A stretch of 64,000 nucleotides of DNA, from the NCBI GenBank assembly GCA_016271365.2, contig CM028136.1:473627001-473691000 (forward strand). The letters are read 5' to 3'. A program made the translations under genes and the position numbers. This document shows positions 34,305 to 45,654 of this stretch, one piece after another (the first letter of the stretch is position 1; each line of letters opens with the position of its first letter). Below the pieces are notes generated by a model. It made no database searches. It saw only the letters and a program-made list of their open reading frames with translations, and was not told the origin of the DNA. This DNA is from Neoceratodus forsteri. Lineage: Eukaryota; Chordata; Ceratodontiformes; Ceratodontidae.

Positions 34305-34740
34305 CTTCTGACCATTCCTTAGGAAACGACCCACTGTCCAGACCAGTTCTTTGGATGCATGAAAGGCAATTATTTTATTTATACCACTGTACCATGTTAC
34401 ATATAATTCAATCAAAGTATCAAGCATAACAGTTTCATTTATTATCCATATAATTTCCAATTCAATCTTTCATTGAATTCTGCAGCAGTCCCATTCTTCT
34501 TCACCTAATCTGCTCCTTCCTTCTTGGGGTCTGGCTGTGTCACCTGACCCCACCGCCATCCCCCTGTACTCCCTACACTTTCTTTTGCTAGGCCTGGATG
34601 CACCAAAACCTGACTCCTAGCCCCCCCCTTCTAATTCTATCCTGAGTGCATTGCCCCCAGCCGTGCAACCTACCCCCAACTGCCCTTCCCCCCTTTTGCC
34701 CTCTATGCTCTCTCCCCTCTAAGCATTCCCTTTCCACCAG
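34305..34740 (-). repeat. Ngaro split repeat B1
   Basis: Directly follows the hydrolase-coding end on the minus strand and repeats as B2. Homology with B2 stops near 34740, where coding similarity begins. Confidence 0.85.
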
Positions 34741-34744
34741 TCCC

Positions 34745-35215
34745 CACCTCCAGCCTGCATTGGATTGTGGGGCTCCCTACTTTGGGGTCTTTGCTGCTTC
34801 TCAATCTGAATTCTGCCAGCTGCCAAAATGGCAGCAAAGACAGCCATACCAGTATCTGATAGATGAATCCCATCCCCATAGGCATCCCAGTTTGCCATAC
34901 AATATCCCCTTGTGCAAAATTTAACTCCCCAAGCTCTGCCATAAAATCCACCACCCTTCTGTTTAACCTTCAATTGCCCATACTTTTGTGGTGTGCTGCC
35001 ATGCCCATCTGGATACTATCTGACCATACCAATTCCACCCTGACCACCACCCTGAATGGTCCTCAAGTCTGCCTTAATGGCCTGCAGCAAGGCTCCCCAT
35101 GGCATGAACCCCAAGTCATTACCCCGAGGTGAATAAGAATGAACTCCAGCTTTTCCCAAACTAGCCTGAGCTCCTCCATCAGAGGAACCAATCTGGGCCC
35201 ACTGCATTCCCTGGA
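34745..35215 (-). pseudogene. Ngaro SGNH hydrolase domain
   Basis: A serine esterase/lipase-type domain carried by some Ngaro elements; its role in transposition is not settled. The minus strand shows the block III GND motif (PRGNDLGF, 35122-35110 region), LVWSDSIQMG further on, and the C-terminal catalytic DG-H block as DGIHLSDTG (34874-34848). These blocks lie in different frames, so the domain is broken. The N-terminal GDS/GHS serine block is not clearly readable. It lies downstream of the recombinase and just before B1, as expected if fused to or translated after it. Confidence 0.7.
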
Positions 35216-35252
35216 CCTCTTTCCAGCAAACCTGTGGGCCTCTGAGGTCCTT

Positions 35253-36216
35253 TCATGAATTCTTTGTGGCCTCCAACTGGGTGATATATGTCTCTCTGCC
35301 TAGTATATGAATGAGTGCCCCAAGATCACATGGTTCTCCTCCTGTTTCCACCTGCTGACGTAAGGAGACAAAATAAAGCACAGTCATTTCATGGTTTGAC
35401 ATATAAGCATAACAGGCGGACCACCATCTACCCAGCTCCTTTGTCTCTTCAGCGAACACCCCTCCTGGGCTAAATTCAAAGCCATCCCTATTCTGAAAGA
35501 GTGGGTGGCAAATTGTGTTAGGTCCTCCCTTTGAAAGTCAGAGCTTTTTAATAACCCTCCTACTTGGTAGCTAGTCACCACCTCCCATTACCATGTAAAA
35601 CCAGGCCCCTGGCACTGAGGGCCAGATGGTCCTGTAGTTTTCCATGGCTCACACTGCACACTCCTGGTCTCCCTAGCTCACCATGATAGCATCTGTGACC
35701 CATGCCCCATCTGATCCATCTTCAAACAACTCAACCAAATGGAAAGACCCTCTTTGGTAAATTTTACATCTTCCTCTGTAGACCCACCTCTATGTCTCTT
35801 TTGCTTTTTGTGACCACTTCCCCTACCCGAACACCCTGCTGTACATCAAGCTGAACACTGCCCAAAATAGGCAGGCTTCACTGGCTGAATGCAGATGACC
35901 TCCAAGGCTCTCAGAACAGCAGCTAGGATGTCAGGCATGATGGGTTTACGTGTGTCCATCTGAGGGCCCTGCCCCTCTGCCAACCTAAAGCATGCACCTC
36001 AGCCTTTTTACTGCTGGGCTCTGGCCATCCCCTGGTCCAATAAGCCCACCCAATCCCGGCCAAGTGCACCACCATGGTTGAGTGCACCAGGCCTTTTCCC
36101 ATCTAGCCACCATGAACCTCATTATCTGTTCCTCTGTAATGGGCAAGCTACCGCCATGCCCTGCTGCGATCAAACCCTTTGAAGGCTTCCCATTCACCTT
36201 GTACGCCTTCAGCATG
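35253..36216 (-). pseudogene. Ngaro tyrosine recombinase
   Basis: A site-specific recombinase that would join the circular cDNA to the target through a tyrosine-DNA bond. On the minus strand the N-terminal part (36215-35985) has the ITEEQIMRFMVARW and LAGIG region of the DNA-binding domain. The catalytic H-x-x-R appears as HSFRIG (His codon 35503-35501, Arg 35494-35492). The LGRWWSACYAY block holds the Trp and the candidate nucleophile tyrosines (35411-35403). The first catalytic arginine region falls in decayed sequence near 35850. Several frameshifts make it inactive. Confidence 0.8.
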
Positions 36217-36260
36217 TTGGCTGACCACGAGCTCCATTACAACATTCAGGCTCTTGCCAT

Positions 36261-36990
36261 CTAATTTCCCACAGATGTGTTGGTTCTGGTGTTCTCCCAC
36301 TTCCACTTGAGTGGCCAGCCTTCTAAACCTGCCCAACTGCAAACATGAAGGCTGTCATCAGTCTTGTTCCTGACCCCTTCCACATGCCTGGCTCTGAAAG
36401 TGAGGTTTAAACGTAGCCCCAGTAGTACCAGCTGTCTCAAAATTCTAGTCACTGTCTCCATGAAACCCTTTAACCTGCCCTTGTTGTCACACCAGAAGAG
36501 CACCTTCATGTTCCACAGAAACACCCCATACATCTATGGGTACCCAGATGGGAAAAATCTCCAGCAATGTGATATCCTTAAGTAGGTCCCTCTTCTGCCA
36601 GCTGTCCAGCCAAGCCTCAGATATCCACCTTCCCCATAATATGCCCCATGCCCAGCAATCCAGAGGCTCTGTATATAACTGGATGGCATTGCTGTCTGTC
36701 CAGTCATTCTGCCAAAGGTAACGCCATTATACTCCCCTAAAAGGTGTCCCATACCCTCAGGTCCTCCTTCACACATTGTTAATATCTGCCCAATAATGCA
36801 GTCTCTTTACCTTCCCTGTAGCATGCACAACCACCACGTGAATGCCCTACCAGGCCGATGGCCTGACTGGTGAAGTTCAAGTGCCCCAACAATTGCTGCA
36901 CTACCACCAGCGCACGCTTCTTCTGCCCACTACCTGGCCCAGCAGCTCTTTGAGCCTCTGCACCTTTCCTTGAGGTAGGCAGAAGCATCC
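36261..36990 (-). pseudogene. Ngaro RNase H domain
   Basis: RNase H removes the RNA from the RNA-DNA hybrid. On the minus strand the 36776-36534 region contains the first half (HLLGEYNGVTF and on). The frame 36533-36261 has VLFWCDNKG, matching the DIRS-group RNase H F.CDN block, then LRQLVLLGLRLNLTFRARHV and GVRN..DDSL, the usual A.HI.G..N..AD.LSR region. It is downstream of the RT. A frame change lies near 36534. Confidence 0.75.
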
Positions 36991-37039
36991 CCTTATAGTG
37001 TCAACTTCAATTCCCAAAATTCCAGCGCCCTGGCGGACC

Positions 37040-37680
37040 CTCCATTTTTCCTTTCACTAATGGAATACCAATTGTCACACATGACCTGAATATCCTGCAA
37101 CATGACCTGTACTTTATTCTTGGATTCCTCAATCAACAAAAATTATCCAGGTAGTGTACTACCTGCTTGTGGCCATATTGTTGTCCAAACACCCACTGGA
37201 CCCATGTACAGAAGGTCTCAAAAGTGGCACATGCTACTGAGCACCCCATTGGCATGGCCTTGTTAAAATAAATCCCTATCAAACTGGAACCCAAGGAGGT
37301 CCCAGTCCTCAAGCTGAACCAGCAGCAGCCTGAAGGCAGACTCAGTGTCTGTCTTTGCCAACCAGGTCTCCTGCATGGCCCTCTCAAGCAGCACCGCTGA
37401 GTCCAAAGATGTATAAGATACCACGCTGTGCTCCTGTGCTATGCCATCATTCACCGATTATCCCTCTAGGTAAGACAAGTGGTGAATAAGTCTGTACTCC
37501 CCTGGCTGTTTCCATTCCCAAATGGGAGATGTGAAATTGACCACAAGGTGGGACCGAGGCCCCTCCACCCTGCCTGCACTGATTTCCTTAAGTATTTTCT
37601 TATGGACAATGTCTTCCTTCCTCTTAACCATTGTCAAATTCTTAGCCCTCATCCCAGACCTAATGCCCTAAAAGGCTAAC
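37040..37680 (-). pseudogene. Ngaro reverse transcriptase
   Basis: The DIRS/Ngaro-type RT. The minus strand reads GRVEGP, then PGEYRLIHHLSYLEG, then MNDGIAQEHS across a frame break near 37455, then KTDTESAFRLL with the first catalytic Asp (37349-37347), LLGFQFD, AMPMGCSVACATFETF, and VHYLDNF. The last block should be LDD in an active enzyme; here the second Asp is Asn (37144-37142). A frameshift follows at once, and the downstream LLIEESKNKVQ continues in another frame. Confidence 0.85.
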
Positions 37681-37965
37681 GTAAAACCCCATGCAAAACC
37701 CTCCCTCAGCATCACCCGTTGCTCCTGATTCAGAAACCCTTCCATCCACGCCACTACCATCTCAGACCTATTGGTGTTTTGCCAGGGAAAACCAGCCTCA
37801 GTCCCAACACCACTAACTTCTCAATTCCACCAATAGTTGGGATTGTATCCTCCTCTGTTCCCAGATCCTGGCCCCTGGCCCAAAATCCACTACTGCTCCT
37901 CCTCCTCTTTGCACCCCTCAAAGGGCTGATCTTTGACCATTTTGCAACCCAGATTGCCTATTGTT

Positions 37966-38950
37966 CCCCTGCATTTTAATACTGGATGCTGCCCACCACA
38001 CTTTAAGCACACAGCTTAAACTTACAATTGGTCCAGTTGCAAGCTACTCCATTATATGCCCAGCAAGACTTGGCTCCAACCTGCCCCCATCTTCTTAGGC
38101 CTTCTGACACCACTCCAATTCCTGCCTGGCTGGATAAGGTTCTGACCCATAGAATTAGAGTGTGTATGATACCACCTCAGGTCACCTATTGCAGCCACAG
38201 TGGCCATACACCACCGAAATTCCTCATCCTACTACAATAAGCCATACCCTTTTGGGCCTTGTAAGCATCTAATTATGGCCATATGGGTCAATAGCCAAAT
38301 GGCCATCAGGTTGCTTCTCCAACAATTGGCACTGTATATTAAAAACCCCACCTGCCAAGTGTCCAGATTTTCCCTTTATAGGTAGCTTCCTCCTCTTTGT
38401 GACCAACCACTGACAGTGTCACTGCCATCTCTGATTTTCCAACCGTTTCTTTCTGCTCATACTTTTTGGCCATCTTTTTTGTCCAATAGGCCAAATGTGT
38501 CAATGTACTCCCTTTCCAAATTTTGTCCTTGATGGAGTCAGGCACACGGTCCCCAAGGAAAACCCTGGAGGCACATCATAAAAGCTTCCTCACCCTACCC
38601 CAGCCAGGCCCGCCCTCCGGACCCTTCAGTCTTCCTCTTCTCTTTCTTGAACTCATCCAGGATTTTCCAAGAGTCCAGCCCTTATCCTCCATCCCGCCAA
38701 CAAACCGAGCACATACTCCTTGAGACTACCCTCACCTGAGGATTGCCTGCTCCTTACCTGCTCCTGTGTCCAGGTTTGCCAGTACTGGTATGGGTCCTGG
38801 TACTGGGGCTGGGGCTGGCCCTCTTGGGTGCTTCCTCCTGCCCCTTTCCTTGGGGCCCTCCTGCTGCTTCCTCTTTCACTCTGCCACTTCTTCCTCTTCC
38901 CTCTTCTGGGCTTTGTCAAGGAGCACAGTATTTTTCCTATCAATGCTGCC
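37966..38950 (-). pseudogene. Ngaro Gag-like ORF with zinc cluster
   Basis: The structural ORF upstream of the RT. The minus strand includes a basic, Gln/Pro-rich segment (38952-38653), then VPDSIKDKIWKG near 38540-38500, similar to the conserved LP..LK.KI..GE stretch of DIRS-group Gag. Near 38070-37966 there is a cysteine cluster reading CWAYNGVAC, NC, C, CGGQHPVLKC in one frame, which matches the C-terminal zinc cluster of DIRS/Ngaro Gag. The frames change several times and the start is not defined. Confidence 0.7.
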
Positions 38951-38999
38951 ACCTCAGCTGCTCACTGGAGCTTGGTGCAGGCTGTTTCCTGGGGGCAAT

Positions 39000-40947
39000 T
39001 TCTTGCAAATGCTAAGACAAAAAAAAAAGGAGAATGAATACATGCAATGGCCATCCACAGTAGTCCTGTAATCCTGTCCCAGCTTCAGCAAAATTCAGTG
39101 TTTCCCACTGTAATAAACCATGCAGACCTAAAGGCCCCCCTACCCACCCCTGCCTGTGCCCCAGCACAATGGTGCCCTTCCATCCATCTGTTCCTTCATT
39201 GAGCCACATCCCACCTATCCCTGGAACAGGAAGGGTTATTCCTCCCAGAAGAAACATGGCCTATTTCAAATAACTCAAGACCTAATAAGCAGACTGGCTA
39301 GAAGTGGCTCCATGGAGGTTTCCTCTAATAGTTCCATCCTCCTTGCCACCACTGTCCTTGCACCATTCAACATAGCCCTTTTGAGAACTTCAGCACCTAC
39401 CCAGCAGCCTTTTAGTGATTTCTGTATTATGATCATAAAAATCAGCACCTGCCTAGATGCAGCTCTAATAATTACTAGCAGCGGTTAATCAGTATGCTAA
39501 AGCCTTCCCTGTAAACCGCTGTGTTGACAGTTCTCACTGCTTGCCTGTCCGGGCTTTTCCTGGACTTTTACCCAGCCCATATTTGCCAATTTCATCCACT
39601 TTCCTCCTGCCTCCCTTCCCTGTGATTCCACATTTCCCCTTTGGCCTAATGCTCACAGTCTTCCAGCAGTCCTTGCCATGGAGAAAAAACAAGCAAAACT
39701 AACCTTTTCCTTTGTTTTCTCCATTTTTTTTGTTTATTGCCTTTCCCCACTAGTGATCATCTACAGATGGAGCATTCTGTCCTGATTCCCCTTCCTGTTG
39801 CCCCATCTGTGAGGCATACCTGCCATACAGGGCCCCCCATGGCCACCTTCTGAAACTCCCGACACATTTTCTTTGCAGGGCACTTCCCTGCCCATGCTTA
39901 CCGTTCTTTTGCTTTTATTTAAAATAAATAGTGGCTGCCCTCCCTCCCACATGTGGTCCTGATGCATCTCAGCTAGTGTGCATATCACCCAGTGGGCCAT
40001 GTGGTGATGATGTCAGATGCCAAATCATGTTGCCTTGTCTTCTGGGCCCCACAGTGCTGCAACTCATAGCCTAAACCTCTGCTGCTGTTCAAAATTGAAA
40101 CTCCTGAAGTTTGCCTTCTGTTCGCTGGGCTTTTCTTGTCCCTTTTGGGTGCTATAACCAACCTTTCTGCTTCAGCCACACCACCATCATCTCCATTTTT
40201 TACGAGTGATCAGGATGCCACCACCCTGTCATGAGGGCATCCGAATTCTCCTACTAATGGAAAGCTGCCTCAGTCTCTCTTCAGATTACTGGTGCCCACA
40301 TGCCAGTGTCCTAATTTCATCTTTTATCCAGGTTCCTAGCTACCGCCACCAAGTCCTCCGTTAATGCCCGCCTCCAACTACCAAACTACCACTTGAGTAG
40401 CCAGCCCAGGAATTCCGAAATCCCTGCAACAAACACAACCAATGTAACTCTGCACTCACTTTTGCAATAACCAACCACCCTTCCAACCATTACCTGAAGC
40501 AAGAAATAAAATTCAACGTGTGCCCCTGGCCAAAAATGGCCATCCAGGTTATACAACTCAAACTAAAACTCCCAGACCTGAAACCATAAGCAGCAATTAG
40601 CCAATGCCTCTGCTTGAAACCAGTCCTTCCCACTGGTAGCAACACTTCAGGCCCATCAGAATGTGGGCAGCCACATGGTACAAGGCCCCAATACCTCCGG
40701 GCCAGGCCACATGCCCACAATGTTCAAACTATGAATTAAAACAGCTAACAAGACTCATTTTAATGTGATAGAGCAGCAAAAGACAAACCAGGATAATAAA
40801 CTCTCATTCTCCAAAAGCATGCAGACAATTAAATCTAGGAAACAAAAACTCGCAGGCCCAGGTCACCCTGTCCCCAAAGTTACATACCTTACCTGGTGGT
40901 GTAAACAAATCAGGAGAAATTGTCAGCCATTGTGCTGAGATCCACTC
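39000..40947 (-). other. Ngaro 5' region, no domain recognised
   Basis: Sequence between A1 and the Gag-like segment. Short open frames exist on both strands, but none shows a motif. It is longer than I would expect for a Ngaro leader, so it may include an unrecognised insertion. Confidence 0.4.
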
Positions 40948-41074
40948 AATGAAAAATTCCAGCAGAAAGAGGGAGAGGAGAGAGCTACCAAACCTGGCCT
41001 TATAAACTCCTTCAGGACCCCAAGCAAGGACCCCTCCAAGTCGCACCTCAGCCAATCCTGCTTACCTACAGGTG
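40948..41074 (-). repeat. Ngaro split repeat A1 (5' terminus)
   Basis: A direct repeat of A2. It marks the 5' end of the element on the minus strand. Similarity with A2 ends at CTACAGGTGTA (41074), and a Tx1-like L1 starts within about 30 bases. Confidence 0.8.
41000..41006 (-). promoter_or_regulatory. TATA-like box in A1
   Basis: The minus strand reads GTTTATAAGG with ATTGGCTG upstream near 41050. Both elements and the following CCAGGTTTGGTAGCTCTCTC are conserved in A2, which suggests the Pol II start region of the element. Confidence 0.55.
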
Positions 41075-41099
41075 TACAGAATTGATACTTCCAGCAGGA

Positions 41100-44000
41100 C
41101 CGGCGTGGGTAAGAAGGTGTATTGTGATTCTTTTGCTTTAAAACCTTGCTTCAGACTGCTGATTTAACAGATGCATATCAGTCACTAAGATCGGATTTTG
41201 GGGCCACTTATCATAGATCTATATATAATACTAGAATTTATTATCTTTTCACCTCTAAATATTGTAGGCCGATACAAGTTTTTATACAACCCAACAAATT
41301 CTCTGATCATCACATGCTTATTGGTGTATTTAATTTACTGACTGCTTCCCCTATCATTCTTTCTCAGGAGTCTTTGTGGAGACTTGATAGTTCTCTTTTT
41401 CAAGGACAAGATCTGGTACAGTGGGTTAATCTCCTTTTTCATGCTAGACTATCTGTTCTCTGTCTTTATGATTCACTTTGGAAATGGTGGAAAGATATTA
41501 AATCTGAGCTGAAGTCCTTTTTCCTGAGAGAGGGGAAACAACAGGTTACAGATAGGTATATACAATATTTAGGTTATAGGGACCAGTTATATAAGCTTTT
41601 ATCTTTATCAGCCTCCTCTTCTGATTCTTATTCCGCATAGATAACTAATATAAATAAATGTTTGTTTACCTGTCAATATGATAGAGCCCAAACTCTACAA
41701 ATGGAAATGAGATATGGTACAGTACATCTAATTCACCTTCAGTGGACCCTTTCATGGCATGTAAAGATAGATTGCATGCTACAGTAATGTCAGGGCTTTC
41801 TGATTTTGATGGACATATTGTTACTTTGATTTCTGGTATGCACTCTATTGCTCGATCACATTTGAAGTTGTTATTTGGTATTTCCCCGGTTGTGGATAAA
41901 TCCTTAGAAGATGTTTTCAGTGCTTCAGCTCCACAGGTATCTGCCTCTTTAGCCTCAGTTTCAGTATTACCTATTACACAGGCAAAGGTGGCTTTGGCTA
42001 TTTCACAACTCAAAATAGGAGTTGTTCTGGGTTTAGATGGGCTTACTCATGAATTTTATAAAACTTTCTCTGGGGATTTAGCTGCAGTTTTGGCCTCAGT
42101 ATATAATAGTATTCTGCAGGATATGGAAGGTGATTGGGATTTTGGGATGGCAGTTTTGAAGTTTGTTTATAAAAAAGGGGACAGATTTTCTTTGGATAAT
42201 TAGAGACCGCTGAACCTCCTAAACACTGATTATAAGATTCTGACTAAAATTCTAAGCACCAGATTGCAGAAAATGGCACAAGAAGTTATAGATATTTCTC
42301 AAACATGTGCTATCCCTGGTAGGACTATTCAGAGTAATCTATTTTTATTGAGAGAGATTTGTGAAGCAAAATTGACATGTAAGGTCAAAGGCTTTGTCTT
42401 ATTGTTGGATCAGGCCAAAGCCTTTGATAAGGTCCATCATGACTATTTATTTCAGGTTTTGAAACTGTATGGTATACCTCAACAGTTCCTTACTTGGATT
42501 GTTCATTTGTACCCTTTTTATGGATTTCGGACACAGATAAATGGTTGTTTAGGAGACTTTATTCCCCAATGTACTGGTATAAGAAAGGGGGGTCCAATTA
42601 GTCCATTGTTATACACCTTTGCTTTGGACCCAATTATCAGACAGATCAAGTGGGATACATAAATTATTGGTCTGGCCCTGTGTTCTACTTTATGCCCGGA
42701 AAAAATATCTGCTTATGTGGATGATGTGGTTTTGTTTGTTCAGTCTAAAATTGCTAGAGAAAGAGTGATACAGATTTTTCATAATTTCTCAAATGTATCT
42801 GGGGTAACTCTTAATTTACAGAAGAGTGTCTCTATTCCTTTAGATGATGATTCGATTAGGATTTTGGATGTGGGTGGTATACCGACAATAACTATCCCAC
42901 ACAAGATATTAGGGGTATGGTTTAATATTTCAGATGCTGCTACCTTTAACTGGGAAAAAAGATTGCTTATCTGTGAAAGTAAAGTTAGAATCTGGAAAGC
43001 ATGGAAATTGAGGAAGAGGAAATGGGTCATGTTAGTGAAAAAGTTTTTACTCCCTATTTTTTTATATTTAAGTTATATTTATGCTCCCCCTACTCACCTG
43101 GAGACACGTATTCTTAGTTCCTTTTTTCAAATTATATGGGGAAGTAGGCTGAACCCCGTTAAGCAAGAGATCACATATTTGCCAGTTACTAGAGGTGGTA
43201 TTGGGATGATTAATCCTATTGCTTTCTTTCACTCTTTCTTTATCACATTTTGTATAGTAGGAGACACACTACTTGTACTAATTGGGCTCTTTGGGTATGT
43301 AGTTCTCTGCAGGGAGTTGTAGATAAATGGGATATTTTACCTCCTAAAATTACATGATATTTAAGTATACCTTCCTATCCTATAGATTGTTTCAAGAAAT
43401 TGAGACACTGGAAATTGCAGAGATCATGTCTTCTTCCTCTCACTAAGAAACAGATTTATCAGACAATTGCTGGTATTACGGAATCTATGCTTCTCTTCCC
43501 AGAATGTGCCCCTTCTAAAATGAAGTTTGCGTTACAGCTTGTTGTTGACAAATGGACACCACAGCATATGTGGGATGTCACATGGTTGTGTTGTCATGGC
43601 AGGCTGAATGTCCGTGGTAATTTAAAACATAAATCTTTTCAGGAGAGGTACTGCCCAAAACCATCCTGCACGTTACCTGAGGAAACCATGCAACACTTTT
43701 TTTTTTGACTGTGGAGATTCTCAACTATTCTGGAAAACTTTAGCATTTAAATGGCAATGGCCTTTTTTAAGTAGAATTACTTATCAGACTCTGATACTGG
43801 GCGACTTTTCTGGCATATGAGGTAAGTTTCATAGGAGTACTTTGAGGGTTATTTTTGCTGTTTGTAAATATTTTCTTTGGCATGCCAGATGTTAATATGT
43901 TTTACAAGGAATTCACTCAACTCCTCAGACTATTATTTTACAAATTGAAAAGGCTCTTTCTGACATTATGGACATAGAAAAGAACAGTTTACCGAGAGCC

Positions 44001-44225
44001 CATTTTCAACTGTTGTGGAAATATATTACTTTTCTTACATGAGATATTTTATGTTTTCCTTCAGGATATGACATTTCCTTTGTATCACGCTTTTTCATTT
44101 ATTGTCTGATGTATCTTGTATATTCCTTTATGAATTGTATTTTTATTTCTCCTTCTTTGATTATGTGTTGTTTGATTGTATGTTATTTTTTTGATGTTAT
44201 ATTTTTGATTTCTTAATAAAAATTC
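41100..44225 (+). mobile_element. Tx1-like L1 LINE, 5' truncated
   Basis: A plus-strand ORF2 fragment from the end of the endonuclease through the RT and C-terminal region. The 3' UTR ends in TTAATAAAAATTCCCC near 44212-44228. It starts about 26 bases after the Ngaro A1 repeat, so one of the two probably inserted at or next to the other. Confidence 0.8.
41146..43720 (+). pseudogene. Tx1-like L1 ORF2 remnant
   Basis: Endonuclease end: LQTADLTDAYQSL and FSDHHMLIGVF (41146-41360). The pre-RT helical region follows to 41640. Next come LKIGVVLGLDGLTHEFYKTF (near 42010), KAFDKVHHDYLFQVLK (near 42417) and GIRKGGPISPLLY (near 42570). The catalytic motif AYVDDVVLF lies near 42710-42737, with both aspartates kept. 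After the RT the frame 42717-43322 has ILGVWF and IIWGSRLNPVKQEITYLP, a Tx1-group signature, then GGIGMINP. The C-terminal RYCPKPSC....ETMQHFFFDC motif is at 43650-43715. There are about five frame breaks. Confidence 0.85.
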
Positions 44226-44227
44226 CC

Positions 44228-44480
44228 CTACTCTTTTCGATAAGTGCCATGGGATCTTTAACATCCACCTGAACTACCACGAATCCAGGCAGATGGGACC
44301 TCGGTTTAACGTCCCATCCAAAAGACGGCACCTCAGAAGTGCAGCACCCCTCTCATGCTGCACTACAGTGTTAGTACTGGGATATTAATCCAAGTGCCAG
44401 ATGTGGGAACTGAACCCACAGCCCTCTGATCTCCCTGCCTCAGAGGCGAGTGTGCTACCTACTGAGTCACTGACACTCCT
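44228..44480 (-). mobile_element. tRNA-derived SINE with conserved central domain
   Basis: The minus-strand head has an A box (TGACTCAGTAGGTAGC, 44468-44453) and a B box (GGGTTCAGTTC, 44417-44407). The body at 44248-44345 includes GACGTTAAACCGAGGTCCC and GATCCCATGGCACTTATCG, a central domain I recall from SINEs across many vertebrate lineages, though I cannot assign the family name with certainty. It lies tail-in directly after the Tx1-like LINE's end. Confidence 0.75.
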
Positions 44481-44785
44481 TCACACTGGCATTCCTGGTC
44501 TATCATACTGTAATACTGCTATTTTGCACCAACATATAGATGTAGGCACCCATTGTATAAGCATGAGTGCCAGGAATGTGCTTTGCTGCTAATATATGCT
44601 AAGGTTTACATCTTTTATAGGATTCTATCATGCATGATTCATTATACCTCACTATAATGCATTATGTTTGTTTTTACATATATTCCATATATAATCTACC
44701 TAATCACTGATACGATTACTCTTACGGATTGTCAGTGATTACTTTATACATTTATATACTTGTATTCTCATATAATTATATGTAG
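44481..44785. other. Unassigned AT-rich stretch
   Basis: Between the SINE and the LTR. Nothing recognised. Confidence 0.4.
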
Positions 44786-45483
44786 TGTGTGTTACACTTA
44801 GGCAAAAATGCCATGTGTAATAGTGGCCTGTCAGCACTTCTCTTTGTATAAGCTTCATGCTGAGAGAGACAAATCCTTTATCTCACATAATACTCATTTT
44901 GTCTCCTAAGTAATTATCCAAGGAAGACCACCTTGTTTATAATATAGAACCAACTCATTATGTTTCTCATATCCGTAACTTTGAGGTAATCTCGTAGCTA
45001 TGAAGTTATCTATCATACTTGTGTAAGCCAGCTCCTCATGTAGATTCCAGAAATTCTGGAGATTTCATACATTCTTCAGGAGACTGGTGAGAACCCATCT
45101 CCTTTGTGATTTCCTCTGTCACATGCTTGGCATAAGTACTGTAATAAACTATCATTATTACTTCTGCTTGTGTGGTTGTTTCTTTGGCTGACACTGTAGA
45201 CACACAAGGATCTGATTTATTTACCCCCGAGCTGGTTTCTGGGGAACATTCATGCGACCATGGTACATGTCTGGGTGTTAGCCAAGGTTACATTTTAATT
45301 TCCTCTGTAGATTAAAAGATTGGGTGAGAAATCCCCAGTGACAAGCAACTGATAGTGTCTTCTGTATAAAACTCTTTGGTCTGGTGTGTGTTCCCCAGTG
45401 CAGACAAAATAAACCTCCTACTAGATATTCAGCTCTGCATAGTGAGCTTTTTTTTCCCTCTTCTTTCTCTGTGGGAACACACA
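44786..45483 (+). repeat. Long terminal repeat
   Basis: The ends are short inverted repeats: TGTGTGTTACAC at the left, GTGGGAACACACA at the right. Near the right end there is TATAAAA (45365-45371) followed 43 bases on by AATAAA (45408-45413), the order expected for the promoter and polyadenylation signal of an LTR. The length is about 698 bases. A primer binding site after 45483 is not obvious, and no second LTR is in the window. Confidence 0.55.
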
Positions 45484-45654
45484 GCTGTAAAGAGATCCAA
45501 ACAGACAGACTGCTTTCATTTGTAGTTTAAAATCCTAGTGTGTCCATACTCATTTAGGAGTCCACGTATGCCAAATGTTGTCTGTGTGCTCTTAGAAATT
45601 TTGGTTGCAAACGGAGTCCCTAATCCACAGACAGCTAAAGGGTTTTTCATACTG

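Larger units (their letters stand above)
33338..41074 (-). mobile_element. Ngaro-type tyrosine-recombinase retrotransposon
   Basis: A 7.7 kb DIRS-group element on the minus strand. The order is A1 (41074-40948), Gag zinc cluster, RT, RNase H, tyrosine recombinase, SGNH hydrolase, B1 (34740-34305), A2 (34074-33951), B2 (33775-33338). The A1-ORFs-B1-A2-B2 split direct repeat is the hallmark of the Ngaro/PAT group, as opposed to the inverted repeats of DIRS1. Such elements integrate a circular intermediate through the recombinase, without target duplication. All parts are present but the frames are broken. Confidence 0.85.

Noticed and set aside
38720..39071. Plus-strand Leu/Pro/Ser-rich frames of 90-105 codons
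   Set aside because: They are antisense shadows of the Ngaro Gag-like region, which has recognisable motifs on the minus strand.
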